A DNA stretch of 64,000 nucleotides from the NCBI GenBank assembly GCA_035772735.1, contig JASDFA010000010.1, positions 151,592,501 to 151,656,500 on the forward strand, given 5' to 3'. The notes beneath the pieces were generated by a model that was not told the DNA's origin, made no database searches, and was given only the letters and a program-made list of their open reading frames with translations. The position numbers and the translations under genes were made by a program. The stretch's first letter is position 1; each line of letters begins with the position of its first letter. Origin of the DNA: Datura wrightii (lineage: Eukaryota; Streptophyta; Magnoliopsida; Solanales; Solanaceae). Positions 35,630 to 46,373 of this stretch are shown one piece after another.

Positions 35630-38332
35630 CTATCTGCTCATTGGTTCTAGCTGAACTTCCATGCGATCAGAGGAGCCTGAGTCTTTCTCTGCCATTGCCT
35701 GGCTTGGACTGAGGAGGTCAATGTCCTCCTCCTCACCACTACCCAGAACCCAATTGCTTCTGCCGGATATTCTATCTCGCCTTTTCTTCCTCTCACGGTA
35801 CTCCAGATATATCACTGTCAAAGTGCCAACAAGAATCCACAGAATTAAAGCCCACATCAGTCCATGAACATCTTCATCATCATACCTCTCTCCTAAATGC
35901 TTCATTCCAGTTATAAGAGCTGCAATCCCAACAACAATGGCACCCCTGCCCACAATGACGTGGATGTGCTCCCAAAGACGCCGTTTTGAAGAAATCTCCT
36001 CCCCGGCTCCAGGTTTCTTAGGTCGTAGGTAAGCATTGATAGGTTGTGCAATAGAGAGAACTATGGCCAGCATTCCAAACTTAACGTGAAGGGAGCTGAA
36101 ATTCAAACCACGAAGTTCAGCTACAGCAAAGAGAAAGCCAAGGAAGACAATTGATAATCCAGAATACTGTAGATAAACATGAATCTGAAACCACCCATCT
36201 CCCTTGACATGTTTTAAATATCTAGCTGCTAAAATACCACCAGGCAGCAATATACCCCAAGCCAGAAACATCATAAACCCATGTACAGCTAACACTGGCC
36301 GTAAATCCTCCTCTGCCTCTGCTGAACCACGCATGAGCAGCACTCTGATAGGCCTGCTGCTTGTGACGGAGTGCATATTTCTCACACTCAAATGGTCATC
36401 TGACCATTGAGCCCCCATGGCCCAGATGACTTTGAGTGGTGTCGTAGGATCAACAATATTTTTGCACTCCGGCTTATCATCCAGATCGCAAGATGGATGC
36501 AGTGGACGGGTGAATTCCATAGTAATAATGCCATTCTCTGACTTGCATCTTGCATGTGTCAGATTCTCATTAGTTGGATGAATATTGGAAGCATCTCTTC
36601 CATCTATCCAGTATGTGCTTACCTTCCCTTTACCAGTGTCATCAACCCAGCCCACATATGCATAACTATTCACCATACCACGACCAAAACCAATTGCCAA
36701 ATAACCACTCTTTTTCTCCCCTCGAGCTGCAATGGAGATTGAATTTTCAGCCAACGTCCAAAAGAAAGTAACCTGCTGATCATCCAGAACCACACTGCTG
36801 TTATACATATCAGGTAAGCCTGCATCAACCACTTGAACTTTCCACCCCATTTTCTGAGCATATAGAGACTGGTAGTAAACTAAATCTGGCGTGTTCCGAT
36901 CAGGAGTCCAAACTAATTCTGTGGGAGTGGCTTGAACTCCTTGTGCTTCAGGGCCCCCAAAGTAGATAGTCTCTGACATATTCCTCAATGTAGCATTTCC
37001 GCCAAGTGGATCTGAGGTTATATAGAAGGCAACGTCATGCCCAGCCTGAATTGAAAACTTTACTTGAACACCCCTCTCTACCCTAAGAAGAGGTGCTTCT
37101 TTATTGTTGATGTAAAGAACTTTTGAAGGGTTTGGAGGATTTGGATAAAACACTGCTGGACCTGTTGAAACAACAAGTGGTCCTTTTTTATCTGCAATGA
37201 CAAGGTCTTGATCTTGTTTATCTTCCGCATCCAGAGGCCCCAAGCAATCATCAACATGTTCCGAGACATTAAGAGTCAAGTGCCCATAACTACCACCATG
37301 GTTTTGTGGAAGATAAAAAGGGCGAAGACTATCCGGAGGCTTTATCAAACCTAAAGCCCATATCACTCTCATTGTAGCCTTTTGATTCAATGGCAAATCA
37401 TACTTTGTATCAATGGACTTCAATGGCTTCCTAAACCTAATAAAGGATACACCATCCTTCCTGTGCCCATAAACCAACCTCGTATTATTCACTAACCCAA
37501 CCGGATCAGATCCTTCATATATAGTATCAGGACAAACACCCTCAACTCTCCCATCCTTGCTAATCATACACTCACTATACTTGGTAATGAAATAATCATC
37601 AGCAAATGGCGATAAATCTTCCCTAAACCCCGTAACGGTAACATCACCACCCATCATAAAACTACTCGAAGCGTTCGGATTCGCCCATCCAAATGCCATG
37701 TAACCCAAAAAACCTATAGCAGCCTCTAATCCAATCTCAATCACATCCTCTTCCTCATTCAAGCTCCACCTAACTCTATAATTATCTGCTAATACCTTAC
37801 AGTTATTGAACATTGTAGGCATTCCATTTCCCTTAATTACTGTGCCATTGACCGAACTTGGTAAAGGGGCTAAAAACTGAGTCCCATTTGTCAAATTCCT
37901 CAAAACAACATGCCCAAAATCCGAAGCCATGGGAAGATCCCAAACTGCTAGAACACTTATATCATCCCACGTCACATTCTTCATCAATTTCACAACAAAT
38001 CCATCACTTTTATAAGTTTTATTCAGCTTCTGCTCAGAAATTACAAAACCCTTCGTGAGGTTTTCCAAGTGGTCACCAACCGCACCCCACCAACGTACAT
38101 CAGACCCCTCCAGCATATCAAATTGGCTAACCTTAAACGAGCAATCGTCGATTACATTAAGCACACCTCGTAATTGATGTTGTACCATGGAAAACTGGTA
38201 TGTGAAGTTCAAGAGAGATGCACTCCGGGTTTTGGGGCAGCCGGAACCCAGATCAGAAACGGAAAATCGAATCAAATGACAAAAACTACCGATTATAATC
38301 AGTAATAGACGGCATAGTTTAAACACCTCCAT
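35630..38332 (-). CDS. DM13/DOMON/cytochrome b561 membrane protein, intact
   Basis: A 900-residue single-exon protein of the plant family typified by Arabidopsis At5g54830, predicted to move electrons across a membrane using haem b in the cytochrome b561 core and extracellular DOMON domains. Seen: signal peptide (~1-26), DM13 domain (~40-145), DOMON 1 (~185-335), a middle domain (~375-505), DOMON 2 (~520-645), then a five- to six-helix b561 core (~680-845) with candidate haem ligands H684, H718, H749 and H791, and a basic, acidic-ended cytosolic tail. Several NxS/T sites lie in the extracellular part. The length fits the family; no breaks. The start at 38332 gives a good signal peptide. The physiological substrate (ascorbate is usual in the family) is inferred. 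Confidence 0.96.
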   Translation of the reverse strand: MEVFKLCRLLLIIIGSFCHLIRFSVSDLGSGCPKTRSASLLNFTYQFSMVQHQLRGVLNVIDDCSFKVSQFDMLEGSDVRWWGAVGDHLENLTKGFVISEQKLNKTYKSDGFVVKLMKNVTWDDISVLAVWDLPMASDFGHVVLRNLTNGTQFLAPLPSSVNGTVIKGNGMPTMFNNCKVLADNYRVRWSLNEEEDVIEIGLEAAIGFLGYMAFGWANPNASSSFMMGGDVTVTGFREDLSPFADDYFITKYSECMISKDGRVEGVCPDTIYEGSDPVGLVNNTRLVYGHRKDGVSFIRFRKPLKSIDTKYDLPLNQKATMRVIWALGLIKPPDSLRPFYLPQNHGGSYGHLTLNVSEHVDDCLGPLDAEDKQDQDLVIADKKGPLVVSTGPAVFYPNPPNPSKVLYINNKEAPLLRVERGVQVKFSIQAGHDVAFYITSDPLGGNATLRNMSETIYFGGPEAQGVQATPTELVWTPDRNTPDLVYYQSLYAQKMGWKVQVVDAGLPDMYNSSVVLDDQQVTFFWTLAENSISIAARGEKKSGYLAIGFGRGMVNSYAYVGWVDDTGKGKVSTYWIDGRDASNIHPTNENLTHARCKSENGIITMEFTRPLHPSCDLDDKPECKNIVDPTTPLKVIWAMGAQWSDDHLSVRNMHSVTSSRPIRVLLMRGSAEAEEDLRPVLAVHGFMMFLAWGILLPGGILAARYLKHVKGDGWFQIHVYLQYSGLSIVFLGFLFAVAELRGLNFSSLHVKFGMLAIVLSIAQPINAYLRPKKPGAGEEISSKRRLWEHIHVIVGRGAIVVGIAALITGMKHLGERYDDEDVHGLMWALILWILVGTLTVIYLEYRERKKRRDRISGRSNWVLGSGEEEDIDLLSPSQAMAEKDSGSSDRMEVQLEPMSR

Positions 38333-38827
38333 ACCATATAGATCCCGAATTAATCAATCGGGATTTCTGTATAAATCACAACAAAAGAGAGAGTGATTTA
38401 CCTCAAAACTATTACTCTTTCGGCTTCATGTAACAGCAGCAAAGAGACATCTGGTGTACGTATTGAATGAGGAAATTTCTTAGATCGGCGATTTGAGGTG
38501 AGAAGTTACGAGGTAGGAATAATAAAGTTGGAAAATGCCGAATCGCCAACCTTAGAAGATTTCGTTAGTTGGAGTTGACGCAAAGGAACTTTTTTGAGTG
38601 GGTTGGGTGGGTGGGGGTATTGGGGGTGGGGAGAGCTCAAACAAGAGACCAATTTAATTAAGTCACAATAACCACCCTCTAACTAATTGGAACTCAACTA
38701 ATCTTCCTCCAAAATTAATTTTGGATCACATGATGAGTCATTCGCATGAATGTCTATTTTTATATTTTTTTTTTGATATTATAAGTGATAAAAAAATAAT
38801 TAAAAATATCACAATATTCACTCCATT
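38333..38827 (-). promoter_or_regulatory. Upstream region of the DOMON gene with a G-rich tract
   Basis: Probable 5' UTR and promoter. A possible UTR donor (TTGAG|GTAAAT) lies near 38396-38401. A G-rich tract with six G-runs is at 38600-38631 on the plus (template) strand. Confidence 0.45.
38600..38631 (+). other. Potential G-quadruplex motif upstream of the DOMON gene
   Basis: GGG-TT-GGG-T-GGG-T-GGGGG-TATT-GGGGG-T-GGGG: six G-runs with 1-4 nt loops, about 270 bp upstream of the start codon, on the template strand. Confidence 0.75.
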
Positions 38828-38928
38828 GTCACATTATTTCGTATCAATGTTTGGTTATTTCAACAACAACCAATATTCATTCTAAAGTCTTGGTGAAATA
38901 ACCAAAAATTGATATGAAATAATGTAAC
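38828..38928. repeat. Inverted repeat, 39-bp arms, 23-nt loop
   Basis: Arms 38828-38866 and 38890-38928 pair with 4 mismatches (core CATTATTTCGTATCAATG against its complement). A foldback element or MITE remnant; no target duplication recognised. Confidence 0.8.
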
Positions 38929-38939
38929 AGTTGGTTAAA

Positions 38940-39227
38940 TATTGGGTCAAGCAATAGTTTCAAAGTCTTTCAACTGTTGCTTTATTCATAACAATTAAGT
39001 ACAACAAAAGACAACGACACATATTCAGCTCAGCAATGGATAATACTATAAAATTTTATTTCTTGGTTACCCTCATGATCGAAAAAAGTGTGTCATTCAT
39101 GTAGTGCTTTTCTTGTCTACTAAGTACCAACACTAATATATCCAGCAAGATCAAAAGTACTATCTTTGGGGATACCGCCGTCCCAAGTCATTTGTCCCTT
39201 TTAAATATCTCAATATTCTTTTGACAA
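38940..39227 (-). pseudogene. Copia RNase H fragment, left of a solo LTR
   Basis: The minus strand continues from 41730-41956 across the solo LTR: a KRILRYLKGT-type block lies immediately left of the insertion, followed by a decayed RNase H region with SIAE near 39040. Confidence 0.75.
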
Positions 39228-41729
39228 TGTCACACCCCACCTTGGGGGGTATGACGGGCACTTGGTGCCTGCTAGACTCTAGACTGCTAAATGGTCCAGC
39301 CTGAGCACATCTGGTGCTTTGGCTGGCTTTGGCTCTATTTCAAGAAACAAACCGGCTATATAACGGCTGTAAATACAGCCTCCGGCCAACTGGCCTGTAG
39401 CCATATGTACCTGTAACAACAGCTAACCAGAAACAGACTTGTAACAAGGAACCTATGCGGGCCGACAAGGCCACCATGCTGTCTAGTTATCTTTAACTCA
39501 ACACAAGACTGCTGTAAGACTACGTGACCGGCAAGGTCACCACTACTGTCAAACTAAGGCCTCACACGACCGACATAAACTGAAATACTAACAGCCATAG
39601 CCAACTGCACGACCTCGCACGACCGGCTCAACTAACCACAGAGAATATATACAGACTGCAAGCCTCTATGAATACTGTAAGAAATTAATAGAAATGATCG
39701 AGACAGGGCCCCGACCTACCCATACTGCACAACAAAAGAAAATGAGCTACACCTCTGGGAATCAGACTCCGGATGATAGGAGCTGATGACTCACTAGCTG
39801 GCTAGAAACACGAGGGATCGGCTCCTCGTCCGTGAGTACCTGCAGGCAAGCAATGCAGCGCCCCACTGGGCATCAGTACCACAGGTATTGAGCATGTAAA
39901 GCAAACTGAAATATGCAACTGAAATGAATAGCAACAATAACATGACGTATAAGCAAGAAGCAACTGAGTCTATCTAGCTGAGGATAACTGGGGAGAGTTT
40001 GTTCATTCTGTAACTAACTGAGCATACCTGATGACGTGTTGTCCTACTGTCTATCAGTATCTAATAACACATATCAATATACATAATAGTACACACAATA
40101 CCTGACCGACCCCCATAAGCCGGAAGGTGCCAACCAAGCAAGCAATCTATATACCCCTACCCGGGTCTAAACCAACCAAAAATAAGTCACTCCACTCATC
40201 TGATACTGTGAGCTCCTTCTACCGGTCCCCTTGGGTACGTAGCTCAGGCCTTGGCCTCTGACAATAAACTGTGTCTGAGTCCTAAGACTCCTGCCTCTGG
40301 GCGCAGGTGCGCACGGGGTGATCTGCTGCTGTATCTGTGACTGAAACTGCCCCTGGGTGCAAGCACGCAATAGGGTGATTTTATAAAAATCTGTATATAA
40401 AACTGCCCCCGGCTACAAGCGCACACAGAGTGGTCTGCCCCTATAAACAGGGTGTACTGGCTCTGCGCAGAGTAAACTGAACTACCCCTGCAAGCAGGGT
40501 GGTCTGGACCGTATTATCATGGTGGTCGGCCATCATCGTCCTTTAGTCGGACGGCATCGCCCAGCTGGTGGCGGTACCTGAATCTAGTATCGACACAGCT
40601 ATAACCCAGGGGCGGTGGGGCTGCTAAAGGGTGCCCACATGCCACAACAAGTCTCAACATACAAACACATACACAACAAGCATGCTCAAATGAAAAATAC
40701 TAATCATATTCTCTTCTTTTATTTCGAGGCTAGTCTGTATTAAATAACTGATGTTATATGCTGTCTTACACTGTTTCTGATTGCTGGACTTACTGCTACC
40801 TGGCATTTATCTGTCTATCTAATTATATCTAGATATAACTCAATAACATAGTACATGCCATCTATAACTGGATATAGCTCAATGATATAAAATGTACCAT
40901 CTACTACTGGATACAATCTCAATAGATGAAATACGTATTGCCTGAATATCTGTTATTCTGATTATCGCATGATACGTAATAATATACTAGCATGCTTGCT
41001 GGAATTTGTACTAAAATCGTTCCTGTACGCTGGGTATCTGTTAATAGCGTTTATTCTATTTATTTTCTACCCTGTACTTCCTGGCTTGCCGAAAGAATAA
41101 CTTTACATACCTGGTTTCTGAGTACTCGACTGACCGATGTGATTTCCGTCGGTACTTCTGCTGTTTCTCCCAACTACATTCATATACATGTCAATTAGAA
41201 CTAAATACATTAATATTCGGGAGAAATTATCACTTTTGATATATATATTTATCCCAACTTCAACCTTTCGGAAAACGGTCGAAAACTCGTTATTTCTCGA
41301 TAGTCCAGAAGGGATAAATGCTCACTGCAACGCTAGGAACACATTGGTACTAATTTAAAGCAATTCTATTTACTTTACCTCGGTAGCATGACGTTTCTCC
41401 GGCCAAATTTCACGAAACTAACTCCGTAGGATTGCTCTCTGCAGCTTTATACCTCTGTATCTAAGCCGAAACAGAGTTTAGACCGCGTTTCGTCGCGAAA
41501 TTGGAAGGAAATTTATATATATTGTCGTGGGTTACTCTACTACTTGTTCCCCTGTTTCTTTGCTGGAAATGTATTGATTTTGGATAAAGAAGCCGACTTT
41601 TATTTATCAATTTTTTTATTTATTTTTTTATTTTTTTATTATTTTTTTTGCTTTTTTTTTTGCCTTCTAAATCCCTTAACCAACATGCCCTTAGGATATT
41701 TATTCATTTAAAATTTACGGGGTATAACA
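39228..41729 (-). mobile_element. Solo LTR, 2.50 kb, large-LTR family, inserted in copia fragment
   Basis: On the minus strand it starts TGTTATACCCCGTAAATTTT and ends GGGGTGTGACA. Perfect 5-bp duplication GACAA at 39223-39227 and 41730-41734. About 95% alike, by eye, to 56942-59112 and more distantly to 18225-21495. Segment 40250-40460 holds degenerate repeats around GCAAGCGCACAC/CCCCTGGGTGCAAGC. No coding content. Confidence 0.9.
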
Positions 41730-41956
41730 GACAACCTTCAAGTGTGATTCATTTGGTTGGAGTGAAATTTGGCGCACAGTCCCACACTGAACACAACGTC
41801 AGTCTTACTAGCAGTGAGATATAGAAAGGAGTCAATCACACCTCTATATAATTCCTGCTCGATTGATGGACTCGTTTCATCAGCGTCTAGGTTAGTGGTT
41901 GTGGCAATGGAAGTATTTATTACCTCTAAATGCTCAATTGTGATCCTTTTAAACAA
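41730..41956 (-). pseudogene. Copia RT/RNase H fragment, right of the solo LTR
   Basis: The minus frame reads LFKRITIEHLEVINTSIATT and SIEQELYRGVIDSFLYLTAS, the region between copia RT and RNase H. It is cut at 41956 by the Helitron. Confidence 0.85.
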
Positions 41957-43435
41957 CTAGTCTACATGTACGCGCCTCGCGCGTGTTTCTCATATTAATA
42001 AGAATAATTGATATGAGGGTTTACTGTAAATATTTAATAATAACTTAATTTTAAACTTTTCATTTTACCCTTTATGAATTTCAACTCAATTTTCTTTCTC
42101 TTTCTCTTAATCTATTTGTTTAGTCAAACACTTCACATTAATTGAAACGAAAAAGAACAATGTAGATATTAACTAAAGAAAGTGAATAACAAAATTAAAG
42201 TATGTTGTGTTTCTATGTTATTATTTTTTTCGATTGTACAATTTTTTTTAAAGAAGAAGAAGAAGGAACTCACGTATTAATACATAATAAAATTACAATA
42301 TTTAATATTTTTTTTCGTATTGAAATATTGTGATGGAATGGATTGATATATAAGTTAACAGAATTGTAATTGATTTTAAAGTCTTAAATGTTAGGACTTC
42401 TAATATAGTTCAAATAAGGAAAGATTTAAGAATTTCGTTTATGAAATCATTTTCAGATTTCATTGTAAGATTATCCAAAATAAATTGTGCATAAGAGTTA
42501 TAATTATAATAATTTATACTTTTATAGAAAATTTTTTTATGAGATGAAGAGATTGATTTACCTGAATAGATGAAAGTTGTGAATGTATAAGTAGATGAAG
42601 AATGTCAGTTACAAATAACACAATAAATTACATATAATATCAACGTAAGAATTAATTAAATGAGATAACATAGTATTAATATTAGTCTGAACTAAATGAG
42701 ATAATCTAAATTAAATTATTTCAAATATGAACAACCTGAACTGACATAGAATTCACAACATAAAAAAAACTCATAACATGAAAAAAAAAAAAAGAAGAAG
42801 AAGATAGATTAACACCAAAACACATATAGTTAAAGGCTGAATCAAAAGTATTAATGTAGAAGAGTTAATAAATTAAATTATATAATTCTAATTTTTTTTA
42901 TAGAAGTGGAAGATTTATACATCAAAAAAAATTGAAAATATAAAAACATTAGGACATTACTATTAAAAAGAAAAAATATTATCAAAAAAAGGAAAAAAAA
43001 TATACGTGAGTATGCAAAAGGAAAAAAAATCAAAAAGAAAAAGAACTAAAAATAATTTTCAAATCTAAAAGGAAAAACTTCTGTGCAAGATATTTTTATA
43101 TATATTTTTTCTAAGATTTACACTATAAATAGAGTTATGTCACAAATAGAAAATCTAATATAATAAAATAAGATAGAAAAGATTTTCCGACTATCAAAAA
43201 GGAAACAAAATTGATGTAAATTTTTATTTTTTTGGGTTTACACTATAAATAGAATTTATGCCACAAATAAAAAACCTAATATGACAAAATAAGGTGATAA
43301 AAATAATTTTAAATAATAATTGTGTAAATATAGTAACTGACTATTTTGTCTATTATGATGTCTTTTAATGAAGGGCAAAAAGTTCAAACAACATTTATAA
43401 GGACCTTCACACTTTTAATATAATATAGAAATAGA
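41957..43435 (-). mobile_element. Non-autonomous Helitron, 1479 bp
   Basis: Minus orientation. The 5' end is TCTATTTCTATATTATATTA followed by AAAGTGTGAAGGTCC. The 3' end has a perfect 6-bp hairpin (ACGCGC, loop GAG, GCGCGT at 41970-41984), nine bases before a terminal CTAG at 41957-41960. Flanking bases are A (41956) and T (43436) on the plus strand, the expected A/T insertion site. No Rep/helicase coding. Confidence 0.85.
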
Positions 43436-44047
43436 TTATTATTATTATTATTATTATTATTATTTATTTAATTATTTATTATTATTTATTTGAACTTTTC
43501 ACTTTTTGGCTTCTCACTTATATAGTAATAAATATATAATTATAATATGATATGATAAAATATTAATATTTAGTTATGTGTTTAATTAAATTTTAATTTA
43601 GTGAAGGGGCAAAATGGTAATCTAACTTTTCACTTTTTGGCTTCCCACTTATATAATAATATGATATGATGATGATTTTTATATATTATATTTATTTATT
43701 TTATTTATGGATGGTTAAAATGGTAATGCAACTTTGAAGTTAGGAATTTTTCACTTTTATTATATTTTAATTTTATTTATTTTTATTGTTATTTATTTAT
43801 TTTATGTAGTAGAGCTTGTTTAATAACACAACATTAAATGATATTAATTAAATGAATGAAAATAAAAAAATAATCTAAAAGCTAAAATTGCATAAAAATA
43901 AATATTATTAGACCATTAAATGTTTCACAAAGAATTATTTAGATGATGATGAAGGAATAAACCTATTTATTATTTGAAGGGTATATTAATCTCTCAATAT
44001 TTGAAGGTTATTTTAGTATTTTAACTTTTTACTTTTTGTCTTCCCAC

Positions 44048-44121
<74 letters not shown>

Positions 44122-44690
44122 GTTATTATTATTATTTATTTAGTTAGTTAGTTATTATTATTTATTATTTACATTTATTCTTCTTCTTCCTCCTCCTCCT
44201 CCTCCTCTTCTTCTTCTTCTTATTTATTAGTTATATTTATTATTATTTATTTATTTATTTATTTTAACTTTTCACTTTTTGGCTTCTCACTTATATAGTA
44301 ATAAATATTTAATTATGATATGATATGATAAAATACTAATATTTAATTATGTGTTTAATTAAATTTTAATTTAGTGAATGGGCAAAATGGTAATCTAACT
44401 TTTTACTTTTTGGCTCCCCACTTATATATTAATATGATATGATGATGATTTTTATATATTATATTTATTTTTATTTTATTTATTGGAGGGTTAAAATGGT
44501 AATGCAATTTTGAAGTTAGGAATTTTTCACTTTTATTATATTTTAATTTTATTTATTTTTATTATTATTTATTTATTTTATGTAGTGGAGCTTGTTTAAT
44601 GACATAACATTAAATGACATTAATTAAATAATAAAATAAAAAATAATTTTAAAATAGAAGAGAAATTCAAAAAAACAAGAAAAAAGAAAA
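43436..44690. repeat. AT-rich block: ~400-bp unit duplicated at 773-bp spacing, with (TTA)n tracts
   Basis: Units ~43487-43885 and ~44262-44660 are near-identical. The phrase CACTTTTTGGCTTCCCACTT, or close variants, occurs at least five times (about 43499, 43627, 44026, 44272, 44401). Simple repeats: (TTA)n at 43436-43465 and 44047-44136, CTT/CCT repeats at 44176-44220. Possibly diverged Helitron-related ends. Confidence 0.75.
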
Positions 44691-44692
44691 AT

Positions 44693-45060
44693 AGGAATGG
44701 AGGCCTTGATTCTGAACCTTTTAAATAATTCTTTCACTTATGCTAGTAGATCGTTGTCCTAAAGGAGTTTGTTTGATTTGTAAGTCTAAAAAGAAATTTA
44801 TTTCACCCATTGTGCTCATTTCATACTTTCTCATTAGCTTGCAAACTTTTTTGTTAGGAACTCACCGGTGGCTCCGAATATAATATCGTCCACATATACT
44901 TGTACTATTAGTAAGTCCTCCCCTTTGAATTTTAGAAATAAAGTGGCGGATGCGATTAGCGGGTTGTTTATGGGAGTGTGTCTCATGTAAAATGCTTCCA
45001 CTCTCCATCTAAAAAAATTATTATTTACTATTGTAAAATTCTCTATCAATTTTTCTATTG
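44693..45060 (-). pseudogene. Copia reverse transcriptase fragment
   Basis: The minus frame has FKGEDLLIVQVYVDDIIFGA (catalytic YVDD intact) and, one shift downstream, KLMRKYEMSTMGEINFFLDL, then LFKRFRIKAS near 44700-44735. This type of copia RT resembles the SIRE lineage. Confidence 0.82.
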
Positions 45061-46373
45061 TCTTGTTCCTTTTCTTTTTATTCTTTTTTAAATATCTTCC
45101 TAATTAGGATATTAGGAACTCAAACTTAAAATAAATTTAAATATTTATTTTCTTTTGATTTGTATTATTATCATGGGGGAGGGGGGGAGGTACACGAAAA
45201 AGAAGATTTTTTCATTTTTTATTTTAATTTTGAATTTTGATAGACACACAAAAGCATATGCAATATATGTAATTGCTTAGTAAGATCGTCTTTTATTGAA
45301 TTAATTATTTTTGGATGAATGTCATCAATTTTTTCCTGTCATGCCGTAAATTGAAAAAACAAAGAAAATTAAAAGTTATAATTATGGATAATACATAAGA
45401 AGACGAAAAGTAAAAGAGAGAGGAAAAGTCGGGGGGAGGGGGGGGGAGGGTGAGATGTGAGTGTATAGAGAGGACTGACTTTTTCTTTTAAAAAAATAAT
45501 TTATTATAAAATTCAAAATTAGACCAATCATATGAAGTTATGTATTGAACAATTTCAAATTATTTTAATGGAGAAGGCCTAAAATGTCCATGAACTATGA
45601 GATTTGATATAATATTGTCCTCCATCCACCTTATGAGTATGGGTCGTTCGAAATAAGGGCATATTTGAGCCAAAAAATTAATGTTGGGAGCATTTTTAGC
45701 CAAATAGGTAAATCAAAGGGCAATATTATACCAAATCTCATAATTTGAGGCATTTTAGGTTCTTCTCTGTTTTTAGTATTCTATTTTTTAATTAATTTTT
45801 ATTCATTCCATGAGTCTGCCCAACCCAATCTCACTAAAGTCTCACAGACCAATAGATTTACTCGAAGCTAAAAAGCCTCGTTCTAAAATCAGCTCAAAAA
45901 ACCTAGTCCAACTTAATCAAATCGTTGATTGGATTGGATTGACCCACTTCCAATATTGACAGCTCTACATACAAATTCAGCATAAATCATTTCAAAATAA
46001 ACTCCCAAGTCATAATCTCAAGATAACCATTAAGAATGATTGATCTAACTTTATTATGCAACATTTACAATTTGTGATGCTAAAGAAAATATGATTAAGA
46101 TAAAACAAAGTTATTAATTGCAAGCCAGGCTAAAATATAATAATTTTGTTAAAGGTTTTTAAGTGTGTTATAATGAATTGAATTTTTTCATTCTACATCG
46201 CTCTAAGACGTTTAGTCGTAACTGTTGACAAACTTTATACAGTTCATATAATATTGCAAGTAAATTATTAGATAGATATATAAATCTAAAAGAATAGTAA
46301 GGCCACTAACCTTGATCCATAGCGGGAGATAACTTTCTTTAGGAATCAAATTTTAATAAAGTTTGGTGGGAAC
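45061..46373. other. AT-rich spacer with G-runs and a MITE
   Basis: Two G-runs at 45175-45190 and 45431-45450 and one MITE at 45571-45767. No gene seen. Confidence 0.5.
45571..45767. mobile_element. MITE with ~50-bp terminal inverted repeats, 197 bp
   Basis: Left end GAGAAGGCCTAAAATGTCCA...; the right end in reverse reads GAGAAGAACCTAAAATGCCT. Pairing continues through ATGAGATTTGRTATAATATTG. A Mutator-like origin is possible; the target duplication is unclear. Confidence 0.75.

Noticed and set aside
35661..38058. Several 60-70 codon plus-strand ORFs opposite the DOMON gene
   Set aside because: They are antisense shadows of a well-supported 900-residue coding sequence.
44047..44136. Long (TTA)n as a functional element
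   Set aside because: A simple microsatellite with interruptions, common in AT-rich plant spacers; no further signal.
41945..44735. Target-site duplication made of the two LFKR-coding stretches (TTTAAAAGG) around 41.95 and 44.72 kb
   Set aside because: The shared word extends into diverged homologous copia codons, so the similarity is explained by homology of the two fragments and not by an insertion.
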